From positions 186,001-250,000 of the forward strand of contig NZ_MAXC01000001.1 in the NCBI RefSeq assembly GCF_001693485.1: DNA of 64,000 nucleotides, written 5' to 3'. Shown in pieces: positions 36,502 to 45,676 of this stretch; position 1 is the stretch's first letter; each line of letters begins with the position of its first letter. The DNA comes from Bradyrhizobium sp. LMTR 3 (GTDB lineage: Bacteria; Pseudomonadota; Alphaproteobacteria; Rhizobiales; Xanthobacteraceae). The notes below the pieces were generated by a model, which saw only the letters and a list, made by a program, of their open reading frames with translations, searched no databases and had not been told where the DNA came from. The position numbers were made by a program, and so were the translations under genes.

Positions 36502-37236
36502 TCAGCCGGCGAGAAATCCGCCATCAACGGCGACAACCGTGCCGGTCGCGTATTGCGACGCCGGCATGCAGAGAAATGCAACCGCGCCGGCGATGTCCTC
36601 CGGCTGTCCCCACCTTTTGAGCGCCGTACGATCGGCAATGCGCTGGTAGTGCGCGCGCTCGGATCGTCCTGCTGCATTGATCGCCGTCTCGATGTAGCCC
36701 GGCGCGACCGCGTTGACGCGGATGCCTTCTTCCGCCCAGGCCAGTGCCAGCGCCTTGGTCAGCATGACGACACCGCCCTTGCTGGCGCAGTAGGCGGGAA
36801 TGCGCGGCAGCGCGAGCGTTGCGTTCATCGATGCGATGTTCACGATCGAGCCTTTGGCGCCGGCAAGCGCGGCCCGAAAGGCCATGCAGGTGCGGAACGT
36901 ACCGACGAGGTTGACATCGAGCACCTTTGTAAAGGTCTCGATCTCGAATTCCTTATCGCGCGCCAATATGCCGGCGCAGTTGACCAGCGCATCGACGCGT
37001 GCCTGGCGGCCTGCGAACGATGCGACTGCTTCATCATCGGTGATATCGAGGGGAGCCAACTGCAATCCCGGCCGGGGCCGTAGCACGGTGCGCGCGATAT
37101 CGGCCTCGTCGACGCCGGTGGCGGTTACCGTCGCGCCGAGATCGCAGAACAGATTGGCAATGGCAGCGCCGATGTCGCCGGCGCCGCCGATCACCACGGC
37201 GTGGAATCCCGGAGCCAGCGCGAAGGGGGCGTTCAT
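36502..37236 (-). CDS. SDR family sugar/polyol dehydrogenase candidate
   Basis: 244 aa. Cofactor motif [11 protein letters not shown] (a variant of TGxxxGIG), VNCAGI, and the active site YCASK are present. It lies 14 bp downstream of the LacI gene on the same strand and across a divergent promoter from an ABC sugar importer, so it probably oxidises the imported substrate or an intermediate. It is the only gene of the locus on this strand apart from lacI. Confidence 0.85.
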   Translation of the reverse strand: MNAPFALAPGFHAVVIGGAGDIGAAIANLFCDLGATVTATGVDEADIARTVLRPRPGLQLAPLDITDDEAVASFAGRQARVDALVNCAGILARDKEFEIETFTKVLDVNLVGTFRTCMAFRAALAGAKGSIVNIASMNATLALPRIPAYCASKGGVVMLTKALALAWAEEGIRVNAVAPGYIETAINAAGRSERAHYQRIADRTALKRWGQPEDIAGAVAFLCMPASQYATGTVVAVDGGFLAG

Positions 37237-37250
37237 CGGATTGTTCCTTG

Positions 37251-38279
37251 CTATTTGGATGATCGCATCGGCGGCGCTGTCGACTCGCGGACGATCAGCG
37301 AATAGTCGACTTCGTGATGCATGATGGTCTGCTCGCCCGCGAGGTGGCGCACGAGATACTCGCCGGCGCGTTGCCAGGTATCTCCGGTCGGTACATGGAT
37401 GGTCGTGAGGCTAGGGCGCAAATGCCGGCTCCAGTCGAGATCGTCGAAGCCGACCACCGACAGATCGTCGGGCACGGAAAATCCGCTGCGTTCGGCCTCC
37501 AGCAGCACGCCATAGGCGATAACGTCATTGCCGCAGACCACCGCCGTCGGCCGATCCTTGAGGCCAAGCAGGTAGCGGGCGGCTTCGCGCGCGTCGTCCA
37601 GCGTATAGGGCACCTCGACATGCCATTGCGGGGGCATCTTGATGCCGTGTTCGGCCATCGCGCGGCGAAAGCCGGCGACGCGGGCGCTCGCCCGATCGTT
37701 GTTGCGCTGGAGTGCAGAGACGATGCCGATTCGCCGATGGCCGAGTTCGATCACATGCAAGGCCGCACGGTGTGCCGCGGCTTCATTGTCCGTGCCGACG
37801 CAGGGATAGGGCCGGTCGGGACGATAGATGCCGACATTGATGAAGGGCACGGAATAGTCGACTAGCATCTTGCGCAAGCCGTCGTGATGGCAGTCGCCGC
37901 GCAGCACGAGGCCGTCGACGCCGCGGCTGACGAGGTTGCGCGCCTGCTCCAGTTCAGCGTCGAGGTCGTAGCCGCTCGTAGTCAGGAACAGCATGTAGCC
38001 GACGGAAGAGAGATATTTCTGCAGTGAGGCGATGCCGCGCGCGAACATGGTGTTGTCGATAGTCGGAACGATCGCGCCGAGCGTGCGCGACCGTCGTGAC
38101 GACAACTCGCGTGCCGGCGCGTGCGGAATATAGCCGACCGTCTCGACGGCGCGCGCGATGCGCGCCCGCAGCGGCGCGCTTACCGAGTCCGGGTTGTTGA
38201 GGGCGCGGGATACCGAGGCGGTCGACACGCCGGCCTCGGCCGCCACCGCGCGAATTCCCTGCTTTGCGGATCTTTCCAT
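37251..38279 (-). CDS. LacI family transcriptional repressor
   Basis: 342 aa from the ATG at 38279 (a GTG 6 nt earlier is possible). The N-terminal helix-turn-helix is [21 protein letters not shown] with the hinge helix. The rest is a periplasmic-binding-protein-like sensor ([23 protein letters not shown]). It should repress the divergent operon at 38479 until a sugar or derivative binds. A perfect TGTAACGTTACA lies 21 bp upstream of its start. Confidence 0.92.
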   Translation of the reverse strand: MERSAKQGIRAVAAEAGVSTASVSRALNNPDSVSAPLRARIARAVETVGYIPHAPARELSSRRSRTLGAIVPTIDNTMFARGIASLQKYLSSVGYMLFLTTSGYDLDAELEQARNLVSRGVDGLVLRGDCHHDGLRKMLVDYSVPFINVGIYRPDRPYPCVGTDNEAAAHRAALHVIELGHRRIGIVSALQRNNDRASARVAGFRRAMAEHGIKMPPQWHVEVPYTLDDAREAARYLLGLKDRPTAVVCGNDVIAYGVLLEAERSGFSVPDDLSVVGFDDLDWSRHLRPSLTTIHVPTGDTWQRAGEYLVRHLAGEQTIMHHEVDYSLIVRESTAPPMRSSK

Positions 38280-38299
38280 CACCACGTCGGTCGGTTGGA

Positions 38300-38311
38300 T
38301 GTAACGTTACA
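38300..38311. promoter_or_regulatory. LacI-type operator (perfect 12-bp palindrome)
   Basis: TGTAACGTTACA with the central CG step typical of LacI-family operators, upstream of the lacI start. A related half-site set recurs at 38411, so the two could be bridged by a tetramer or mark autoregulation. Confidence 0.75.
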
Positions 38312-38383
38312 AATGTAAGGATGGCGGATAGTAGATGGGAAGTCCATCGGTATTTGCTTATATAAGTTGTATTTTGCGCAAGC

Positions 38384-38411
38384 TTGACAGCCAATATCAT
38401 CGGCCTAGTAT
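38384..38411 (+). promoter_or_regulatory. promoter of the sugar operon
   Basis: TTGACA (38384-38389), 16-bp spacer, TAGTAT (38406-38411). This is close to the sigma-70 consensus, and the start of transcription would fall near 38418, about 60 nt before the binding-protein ATG. Confidence 0.75.
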
Positions 38412-38424
38412 GTAACCGTTTTCA
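38411..38424. promoter_or_regulatory. second LacI-type operator overlapping the transcription start
   Basis: TGTAACCGTTTTCA is a half-perfect version of the palindrome at 38300 (TGTAAC half conserved). It begins at the last base of the -10 box and covers the expected +1, the classical position for repression. Confidence 0.65.
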
Positions 38425-38478
38425 AGAAAACCGGTTGAGCCGGAAACGAGGGCGTCAGCCCCATCAGGGAGGAGACCA

Positions 38479-39780
38479 ATGAAAGCCAAAGCCTTTGCGG
38501 CGCGCCTTGCGCTTGCTCTTGTCGCGGCCGGTAATGCTGCCTCGGTGGCCTGCGCCGCTGATTTCGACTGGAAGAAATTCCAGGGCAAGACCGTTACCTT
38601 CCTCGCCAACAACAATCCGGTGGCGCAGGCGCTGCTGGCGCACAAGGCCGACTTCGAGAAGCTCACTGGCATCACGTTGAAGGTCGACGGCTACCAGGAG
38701 CAGCAGATGCGCCAGCGCCTGGTGACCGTGATGAACGCGCGCAGCGACGAGGTCGACGTGTTCATGTCCTTGCCGTCGCGCGAAGGCCCGCAATTCGCTG
38801 CTGCCGGCTGGTACGCCGATCTGACGCCCATGACCAAGGGCGCGGTGGCCGGCGACTACGACTATGCCGGCCTCAGCCAGGCTCTACTGAAGGCGGGGAC
38901 CTTCGACGGCAAGCTCACCAGCATGCCGATGAATATCGAAGGGCCGATCCTCTATTATCGGACTGACATTCTGAAGAAATGCGGCGTCGAACCGCCCGCA
39001 ACCATCAAGGACATCGAGCCGGCGGCGAAGAAGCTGAAGGCGTGCGACGCCAATATCACGCCATTCGTCTCGCGCGGCCTGAAGCCTGCGATCGCCTATA
39101 CCTTCAGCAACATGCTGCACAACATCGGCGGCAACTACATCGCCAACGGCAAATCCAACCTCTGCTCGGCCAAGGGCAAGGAAGCCCTCGCGACCTACAG
39201 CGGCCTGCTCAGGGATTACGGACCGCCCGGCGTCGTCAATTACAGCTTCCAGCAGATCTCGGCGCTCTATCGCAGCGGCCGCGCGGCGATGTCATTCGAA
39301 TCCTCGAACGAGCTGCGTACCGTAATGGACGGCGGCGAGCGGCTGAAGGACACCGCGCTTGTTCCGTTCCCGGCCGGCGATGCGGGCCAGGTACCGACAG
39401 CGATCGGCTGGGGCATGGCCGTCTCCGCCCACAGCAAGCAGCCCGAGGCTGCCTGGTATTTCGTACAATGGGCAACGAGCCCGGAGATTCAAAAGCGCAT
39501 GGCGCTGCAGGGGATTGCGCCGCCGCGCTCTGCAGTTGCCAACGATCCCGCGTACCGCAAGTGGATTGAGGAAGAGCCGGTGCGCAAGCAGTGGCAGGCC
39601 GCCCTCGATGTTCTGGCTGCGAAAGGCTCGTCTGAGGTCGGCTATCCCATTGTTGCCAATCCGGAGTCGCGCGAATTCATCGGTCAGGCCGTGCAGGATC
39701 TGATCCTCAAGCAAAAGACCGTCGATCAGGCCTGCGCCGACGCCGACAAGGGGCTCGATGCCCTGATCGCACAGAAATAG
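38479..39780 (+). CDS. ABC sugar transporter, periplasmic binding protein
   Basis: 433 aa with a signal peptide (about residues 1-28) and AGGAG before the ATG. It has the fold of extracellular solute-binding family 1 (VTFLANNNPVAQALLAHK, WAAGWYADLTP-type core, and MEGPILYYR-like segment NIEGPILYYRTDILKKCG). It binds a carbohydrate in the periplasm for the permeases that follow. It is the first gene of the operon and is followed by a hairpin, a usual way to keep the binding protein in excess. Confidence 0.93.
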   Translation: MKAKAFAARLALALVAAGNAASVACAADFDWKKFQGKTVTFLANNNPVAQALLAHKADFEKLTGITLKVDGYQEQQMRQRLVTVMNARSDEVDVFMSLPSREGPQFAAAGWYADLTPMTKGAVAGDYDYAGLSQALLKAGTFDGKLTSMPMNIEGPILYYRTDILKKCGVEPPATIKDIEPAAKKLKACDANITPFVSRGLKPAIAYTFSNMLHNIGGNYIANGKSNLCSAKGKEALATYSGLLRDYGPPGVVNYSFQQISALYRSGRAAMSFESSNELRTVMDGGERLKDTALVPFPAGDAGQVPTAIGWGMAVSAHSKQPEAAWYFVQWATSPEIQKRMALQGIAPPRSAVANDPAYRKWIEEEPVRKQWQAALDVLAAKGSSEVGYPIVANPESREFIGQAVQDLILKQKTVDQACADADKGLDALIAQK

Positions 39781-39787
39781 CACATGA

Positions 39788-39820
39788 GGCGTCGACGGCA
39801 TTGCTGCGGTCGACGCCTTT
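39788..39820 (+). terminator. hairpin between binding protein and permease genes
   Basis: GGCGTCGAC (39788-39796) pairs perfectly with GTCGACGCC (39809-39817), followed by TTTCC. It probably attenuates read-through or protects the upstream mRNA, raising binding-protein levels over the permeases. Confidence 0.65.
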
Positions 39821-39854
39821 CCGTTCCAGATTCAATCCGGGATAACATGCAGGC

Positions 39855-40742
39855 ATGTCCGAGGCTGCCGCCACATTTACTGAAGATCGGCAGAGGCTGG
39901 AGCTGGCCGCACTTTCGGCGCCGGCGGTGATCTTCACCGTTGCGATGATTGCGTTCCCGGTCGTCTATACGGTCTGGCTCGGGCTGCACAGCTTTTCCTC
40001 CACCGGCAAGCAGTCGTTTGTTGGGCTAGCGAACTATTCAAGGCTGCTCGCCGATACCGAATTCTGGCACGGACTGTGGGTGACGATTGCGCTCTATGTC
40101 CTCTCGCTGGTGCTGCAACTCGTGTTCGGTGTGTGGCTCGCGCTGGTTCTTTTTCACGCCAAGCGCCTTCCGGGCATCGTACGCTCGCTCTTCATCTCGC
40201 CATTCATGATGCCGCCGGTGGTCGCCGGCATGATGTGGCTGGTCATCCTCGATCCGTCGCTCGGCGCCGCCAACTACATCCTGCAATCCCTGGGGTTGCC
40301 GCCGTCGGAGTGGCTGGCATCGCCGGTCTGGGTGATCCCGACGGTTGCGCTGATCGACACCTGGCAATGGACGCCCTATGTCGCGCTGATCGTGCTCGGC
40401 GGTCTGCAGTCGCTGCCGCCGAGCGTTTATGAGGCGGCGCAAATCGATGGCGCCTCGGCGTTCAAGACGTTCCAGCGCATCACGTTGCCGCTGCTGTTGC
40501 CGACGATCGTCACGGCAACGATCCTGCGCAGCGTCGATCTGCTGCGCTTCTTCGACATCATCTACATCACGACCCAAGGGGGCCCCGGCAACGCGTCGAA
40601 TACGCTCAACATCTACGGCTTCCGGGTCGGCTTCGAGTTCTTCAACATTGGCTATGCGAGCGCGCTGATGTTGACGTTGACTGCGATCGTGTTCGGCGCG
40701 GTGCTGGCATTCAACCGCCTGCGTGGCGCAGTGGCCTGGTGA
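39855..40742 (+). CDS. ABC sugar transporter permease (MalF/UgpA-like)
   Basis: 295 aa with six membrane segments. The cytoplasmic EAA loop is YEAAQIDGASAFKTFQRITLP, which docks on the ATPase. The protein starts soluble (MSEAAATFTEDRQRLELAAL) before the first helix. Together with the next permease it forms the channel. The ribosome-binding site is weak. Confidence 0.92.
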   Translation: MSEAAATFTEDRQRLELAALSAPAVIFTVAMIAFPVVYTVWLGLHSFSSTGKQSFVGLANYSRLLADTEFWHGLWVTIALYVLSLVLQLVFGVWLALVLFHAKRLPGIVRSLFISPFMMPPVVAGMMWLVILDPSLGAANYILQSLGLPPSEWLASPVWVIPTVALIDTWQWTPYVALIVLGGLQSLPPSVYEAAQIDGASAFKTFQRITLPLLLPTIVTATILRSVDLLRFFDIIYITTQGGPGNASNTLNIYGFRVGFEFFNIGYASALMLTLTAIVFGAVLAFNRLRGAVAW

Positions 40743-40751
40743 GGTGAAGCC

Positions 40752-41579
40752 ATGACCGACGCGCCGATCACCGATGCCTGGATCCGCCGCCTCAACCTGC
40801 TTCAGCTCGTGGTCGCCGGCATCATCGTGCTGACGCCAACGCTCTGGATGGTGCTGTCCTCGCTGAAGCCGTCATTCGAGGTGACCGCCTATCCGCCGAC
40901 GCTGGTGTTCGCGCCGACGCTCGAGAACTATGCGCAGCTCACGAAAACGACGCCCTTCCTGAGCTACGCGATCAACAGCCTGATCGTCACCATCGGTTCA
41001 ACCGCCCTTGGCCTGTTGTTCGGAATTCCCGCGGCGTTTGCCGTATCGTGGACGCGCATTTCATGGCCGGCGATACTGACGCTGGCGGCGCGTATGGCGC
41101 CCGGAACGCTGTTCCTGCTGCCGTGGTACGTGATGTTCCGCCAGGTCGGCATGATCGGCTCCTACACCGCGCTCATCCTGAGCCATGCCGTCATCACGCT
41201 TCCGATCGTCATATGGGTTCTGCTACCGTCGTTCGACGGCATCCCGCGCAGCGTCTTTGAGGCTGCACAGGTCGATGGTTGCAGCGTCACGCGCATCCTC
41301 TGGCGGATCGCGCTGCCGCTGGTCGCCTCTGGCGTCGCGGTGGCGTCCATCCTGGCCTTCGTGTTTTCCTGGAACTATTTCCTGTTCGCGCTGGTACTCT
41401 CGAACGGCGACAGCAAGACGCTGATTGCTGCCGCATTCAACTTTATCGGCGAAGGATCGACGCAATGGGGCGCGTTGATGGCCGCCGCAACGCTGATCGC
41501 GCTGCCGCCGCTGATTCTGGCCGCGCTGGTTCAGCGCTGGCTGGTATCCGGACTGACGCTTGGCGCAGTGAAAGGCTAG
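40752..41579 (+). CDS. ABC sugar transporter permease (MalG/UgpE-like)
   Basis: 275 aa with six membrane helices and the EAA loop FEAAQVDGCSVTRILWRIALP. GAGGTGA precedes the ATG, 9 bp after the previous stop. It is the second half of the channel of the same importer. The Cys in the loop is slightly unusual but not in a critical position. Confidence 0.92.
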   Translation: MTDAPITDAWIRRLNLLQLVVAGIIVLTPTLWMVLSSLKPSFEVTAYPPTLVFAPTLENYAQLTKTTPFLSYAINSLIVTIGSTALGLLFGIPAAFAVSWTRISWPAILTLAARMAPGTLFLLPWYVMFRQVGMIGSYTALILSHAVITLPIVIWVLLPSFDGIPRSVFEAAQVDGCSVTRILWRIALPLVASGVAVASILAFVFSWNYFLFALVLSNGDSKTLIAAAFNFIGEGSTQWGALMAAATLIALPPLILAALVQRWLVSGLTLGAVKG

Positions 41580-41586
41580 GGATTGG

Positions 41587-42591
41587 ATGAACGTCGTTCC
41601 GCTACCGAATTCGATCATGCAGGCCGCCGTGTTCCACGGCGGAGACCGCATCACCATCGAGCGCATCGCAATGCCGGAGGTGGCGATCGGCGAGGTGCTG
41701 GTGCGAGTCTCGCGAACCGCGCTGTGCGGCTCCGATTTCAAGCTCTGGCACAAGGGCGCCGAGTTTACCGCCGGCCATGAGATCTTCGGTGTGGTCGAGC
41801 AGCCCGGCCATGCCATGCACGGCAAACGTTGCGCCGTCTACATCCCGCTGCATTGCGACCGCTGTGCGGCTTGCCAACGCGGCGATACGCAGATGTGCCT
41901 GGAGATATCGAGCCTGATCGGCTGGAACAGGCCGGGCGGCTACGCCGAATACGTGCCGGTCCCGGAAAATTGCCTGCTGCCGGTACCTGACGACATCGAA
42001 GACAGCCTGGCGCCGCTTCTGCTTGACGTGATCGGCACGTCAGGTCATGCCGTGCGTTTCGTCAGCCGTATTGTGCCGCCACAAGAGGCGGGGCCGGTTC
42101 TGGTGATGGGCGCCGGGCCCGTTGGGCTCGGCGTGGTGCTGGCGCTCCGCAGTCTCGGCTATCGCGACATTCATGTCGCCGATCCCAATGCGGCGCGCCT
42201 CAAGATCGCGCAGTCGTTCGGCGCAAAGCCGCACCCGGTCGGTGATACGTCGAGGCGCTTCGCGCTGATCATGGAATGTTCGGGCGCGCACGCGGCCCGT
42301 AATCTCGGCATCGAGCTCGTCTTGCCGCGCGGAGCACTGGTGCTGGTCGGTGAGAACGCCGCGCCCTGGACGATCGAGGAAGGCAAGGTGTTCCGGCGCA
42401 AGGATTTCTACATGATCCGCACGTTCTACTTCCCGATCAGCGATTTCGAGCCCAACGTGGCCTTGCTGCGCCAGTACAAGGAGGAATATCGCGTCCTGGT
42501 CGACGGCGAATTCGGGCTCTCGGCACTGCCGGAGAATTTTGCGCGATTCGCCCAGGGTGAATTGATCAAGCCCGTGCTGGCGCTGGGTTAG
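41587..42591 (+). CDS. zinc-dependent medium-chain dehydrogenase (polyol/sugar-acid type)
   Basis: 334 aa. The catalytic zinc ligands are Cys in RTALCGSDFK and GHE; the structural zinc site has all four Cys (CDRCAACQRGDTQMC). The Rossmann motif is VMGAGPVGLGVV. It resembles L-idonate or sorbitol dehydrogenases and should oxidise a secondary alcohol of the imported compound with NAD(P). It sits 7 bp after the permease gene and before the ATPase gene, an unusual insertion in an ABC operon. Confidence 0.88.
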   Translation: MNVVPLPNSIMQAAVFHGGDRITIERIAMPEVAIGEVLVRVSRTALCGSDFKLWHKGAEFTAGHEIFGVVEQPGHAMHGKRCAVYIPLHCDRCAACQRGDTQMCLEISSLIGWNRPGGYAEYVPVPENCLLPVPDDIEDSLAPLLLDVIGTSGHAVRFVSRIVPPQEAGPVLVMGAGPVGLGVVLALRSLGYRDIHVADPNAARLKIAQSFGAKPHPVGDTSRRFALIMECSGAHAARNLGIELVLPRGALVLVGENAAPWTIEEGKVFRRKDFYMIRTFYFPISDFEPNVALLRQYKEEYRVLVDGEFGLSALPENFARFAQGELIKPVLALG

Positions 42592-42596
42592 CGGTC

Positions 42597-43670
42597 ATGG
42601 CCTCGATCTCGATCCGCAATCTCGTCAAGCGTTATGGCAGCTTTACCGTCATTCCCGATCTCAATCTCGAGATTGCGGACCACGAGTTTGTCGTTTTCGT
42701 CGGCCCGTCCGGATGCGGCAAGTCGACCTTGCTGCGGATCATCGCCGGTCTTGAACCGATCAGCTCCGGCGAGCTCTATATCGGCGACAATCGCGTCAAC
42801 GGCGTTCCCGCCGCCCAGCGCGATATCGCCATGGTGTTCCAGGATTACGCGCTCTATCCGCACATGCGGGTCTACGAGAACATGTCCTTTGCGCTCGAAC
42901 TGCGCGGTACGCCGAAGGCCGAGATCGATGCGCGGGTCAAGCGCGCTGCGGCCTTGCTGCACATCGAACCCTATCTCGACCGCAAGCCGAAGGAATTGTC
43001 TGGCGGCCAGCGGCAGCGTGTGGCGATGGGGCGCGCGATCGTGCGCAATCCAAAGGCCTTTCTGTTCGACGAGCCGCTATCCAACCTCGACGCCAAACTG
43101 CGCGGGCAGGTGCGCGCCGAAATCAAGGCGCTGTCGCAACAGCTTAAGACCACGATGGTCTTCGTCACGCACGACCAGATCGAAGCCATGACCATGGCTG
43201 ACCGCATCGTGGTGATGCAGAGCGGCACCGTTCAGCAATATGACACGCCGGAGACGGTCTATGAGCGACCGTCCAACCAGTTCGTCGCCGGCTTCATTGG
43301 TTCGCCGGCCATGAATTTCTTTCCGGTCGAACTGCGCGGAGAGCAGATCGTGTTTTCGCAGGGTGGCACTGACGCGCCGCTCGACGCGGAAAGCCGCGAT
43401 CTGTTGCGCAAGACCGGCCATGGCGTATTCGGAATCCGTCCCGAGCATTTTTCGGTGACGGCAGATGCTGCCGGAGCCGTGGTGGTGACGGTGAGGCTGG
43501 TCGAGCCGCTTGGCTCGGATACGCTGATTCATTTCGATCTGGCCGGCGTATCGGCGATCGCGCGGGTCGATCCCTCGCTGCGGCCGAAGGTCGGCGATCG
43601 TCTTAACCTGCGTCCGCAGCCCGGCAGGGCGCATCTGTTCGACGGCAGCAATGGCCAGGTGCTGCGGTGA
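42597..43670 (+). CDS. ABC transporter ATP-binding protein (UgpC/MalK-like)
   Basis: 357 aa. Walker A GPSGCGKST, signature LSGGQRQR, Walker B FLFDEPLSNLD and the H-loop VTHD are all present, and a C-terminal TOBE-type regulatory domain is seen after about residue 240 (GIRPEHFSV). It energises the importer encoded upstream. The last codons overlap the kinase gene (GTGA). Confidence 0.95.
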   Translation: MASISIRNLVKRYGSFTVIPDLNLEIADHEFVVFVGPSGCGKSTLLRIIAGLEPISSGELYIGDNRVNGVPAAQRDIAMVFQDYALYPHMRVYENMSFALELRGTPKAEIDARVKRAAALLHIEPYLDRKPKELSGGQRQRVAMGRAIVRNPKAFLFDEPLSNLDAKLRGQVRAEIKALSQQLKTTMVFVTHDQIEAMTMADRIVVMQSGTVQQYDTPETVYERPSNQFVAGFIGSPAMNFFPVELRGEQIVFSQGGTDAPLDAESRDLLRKTGHGVFGIRPEHFSVTADAAGAVVVTVRLVEPLGSDTLIHFDLAGVSAIARVDPSLRPKVGDRLNLRPQPGRAHLFDGSNGQVLR

Positions 43671-44626
43671 ACGAGCACGCCAATCCCGCGACGCGGACGA
43701 GGTTGGCCGACATGGCCTCGAAAGCAAGGTGCGCGCATGTGATCTGCCTCGGCCTCTCGGCGCTTGATCAGATCTGGCGCGTTGACCAAAGGTTTTCAGG
43801 CGAAAGCGAAAAGATCAGGAGTCTCGACTATTCCACACTGGGCGGTGGCATGGCCGCAAACGCTGCGGTCGCCATCGCGCGTCTCGGCGGCGCCGCCGCC
43901 TTCTGGGGCCGTGGCGGCGATGACGCCGCCGGGCATGAGATGCGGTCAGCGCTATCAGCCGAAGGCATTGACGTTGCGAATTTCAAATTGTTTCCCGAAG
44001 GCCGCTCGTCGGTCTCTGGCGTGATCGTCGACAAGTCCGGTGAACGGCAGATCGTGAATTTTCGAGGGTCGTATCCCGAGCGAGCGGATTGGCTACCGCT
44101 CGATGCCGTTGCAGGCGCTTCCGCCGTGCTTGCCGATCCGCGCTGGCCGGAGGGAGCTGTTGCGCTGTTCGAAAAAGCGCGCGCATTGGGCATCCCGACC
44201 GTCCTCGACGGCGATGTCGCCGAAGCCGCCATATTCGAGCGTCTGCTTCCGCTCACCGATCACGCGGTATTCTCTGAACCCGCGCTGGCCGCCTTCATGG
44301 GCTCGGCCAGTGACGCCTCGCTGGCGAAACTTGCGCGCTTCAACTGCCGCATCGTCGCGGTCACCCGCGGACATGAAGGGGTGAGTTGGTACGAGAATGG
44401 CAGCCTGCAAAAGCAGGCCGCATTCCGCGTCAGGGTCGTGGACACGACGGGTGCGGGCGACGTCTTTCACGGCGCCTATGCCTTTGCGGTCGGTATGGGT
44501 CTCGCCGTGCGCGATGCCATGGCATTTGCTGCCGCCACGGCGGCGCTGAAGTGTGAGCATTCGGGCGGACGCGCCGGAATTCCCTCGATCGAAAATTGTC
44601 TTGCATTCATGAGGACGAACCAATGA
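43667..44626 (+). CDS. PfkB family carbohydrate kinase
   Basis: 319 aa from GTG 43667, which overlaps the ATPase stop in GTGA (an internal ATG at 43712 is possible). The ribokinase fold shows GGGMAANAAVAIARLGG near the N-terminus and the catalytic motif DTTGAGDVFHGA near the C-terminus. It should phosphorylate the sugar or 2-keto-3-deoxy acid made from the imported substrate. Its stop overlaps the aldolase ATG by 4 bp (ATGA). Confidence 0.92.
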   Translation: MNEHANPATRTRLADMASKARCAHVICLGLSALDQIWRVDQRFSGESEKIRSLDYSTLGGGMAANAAVAIARLGGAAAFWGRGGDDAAGHEMRSALSAEGIDVANFKLFPEGRSSVSGVIVDKSGERQIVNFRGSYPERADWLPLDAVAGASAVLADPRWPEGAVALFEKARALGIPTVLDGDVAEAAIFERLLPLTDHAVFSEPALAAFMGSASDASLAKLARFNCRIVAVTRGHEGVSWYENGSLQKQAAFRVRVVDTTGAGDVFHGAYAFAVGMGLAVRDAMAFAAATAALKCEHSGGRAGIPSIENCLAFMRTNQ

Positions 44627-45660
44627 GAACAATTGGAAAGAACCGCGGGCTTGCGCGTCTGGCCGATGCGGACGGGCACTTTCGCATGGTCGCGCTCGAC
44701 CAGCGGCCCCCGCTGTTTGATGCCATCGCACAGGCGAAAGGCATCACCAGGGATCAGGTCGAGTATGCCGATGTGACTGCGGCCAAGCGGCTTCTGGTGG
44801 AGACGCTGGCGCCACACTGCAGCTCGATGCTGTTTGATCCGAATTTTGCGGTGCCTGCGGCCATCGACCTATTGCCGGCCCGCTGCGGCCTCATCATGAC
44901 GCTCGAGGAGCATCGCGTCGAGGAAACTCCGGGTGGCCGCAAGTCGCGGGCCATCACCGATTGGAGCGTGGAGAAGATCCGCGCCATCGGCGGCGATGCG
45001 GTGAAGGTGCTCGCATGGTACCGGCCAGATGCCGATCCTGCCGTCAACGAACATCAGAAGCGCTTCGTGCGGTCGGTCGGCGAGGACTGCGCCCGTCACG
45101 ACATCCCTTATGTGCTCGAGCTGCTGGTATACCCCTTCCTCGGCAGCGCCAACCACACCGCCGACTATGTGGAATCGCCGGGCAAGCTGCCGAAGCTTGT
45201 CATCGACAGCGTGCAGGAGTTTGCGAAGCCTGAATACGGCGTCGATCTGCTGAAGCTCGAAAGTCCGCTTGCGGCCAACAGCCTGCCGCCGCGCGATGGA
45301 AGCGCTGAGTCAAAAGCTGCGCAGAAGGAGTTCGAGGCAATCGGCGACATCTGTCGCCAACGCAACATCCCCTGGGTGCTGCTGTCAGGCGGTGCGGCAC
45401 CGGAAAAATTCGAGCGCGTGCTGGACTTCGCCTACGCCGCCGGCGCCGGTGGCTTTCTGGCCGGCCGCACGATTTGGCTGGATGCCGTGCGCAGCCATTT
45501 TCCTGATCGCGCCGCAGTCGCCGCCAGCCTTCGCAAGGACGGCGTCGGCGTGCTCGAACGGCTCAACACGCTGACCAAGGCCAAGGCAAAGGCCTGGACA
45601 GCGCGCTTTCCCGCCTTCAGCGAAATCAGGCAGGAAGGTGATTTCGCGCGAGCGTATTGA
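44623..45660 (+). CDS. class I aldolase, LacD (tagatose-1,6-bisphosphate) family
   Basis: 345 aa from the ATG at 44623. The Schiff-base Lys lies in GVDLLKLESPL, matching the LacD active site. Other family segments are MVALDQRPPLFD and IPWVLLSGG. The length is a little above LacD. It would cleave the phosphorylated product of the adjacent kinase into two small metabolites such as a triose phosphate. The real substrate is unknown; YihT-type sulfo-sugar aldolases belong to the same family. Confidence 0.85.
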   Translation: MRTIGKNRGLARLADADGHFRMVALDQRPPLFDAIAQAKGITRDQVEYADVTAAKRLLVETLAPHCSSMLFDPNFAVPAAIDLLPARCGLIMTLEEHRVEETPGGRKSRAITDWSVEKIRAIGGDAVKVLAWYRPDADPAVNEHQKRFVRSVGEDCARHDIPYVLELLVYPFLGSANHTADYVESPGKLPKLVIDSVQEFAKPEYGVDLLKLESPLAANSLPPRDGSAESKAAQKEFEAIGDICRQRNIPWVLLSGGAAPEKFERVLDFAYAAGAGGFLAGRTIWLDAVRSHFPDRAAVAASLRKDGVGVLERLNTLTKAKAKAWTARFPAFSEIRQEGDFARAY

Positions 45661-45676
45661 TTTTCCGGGGCCTGAC

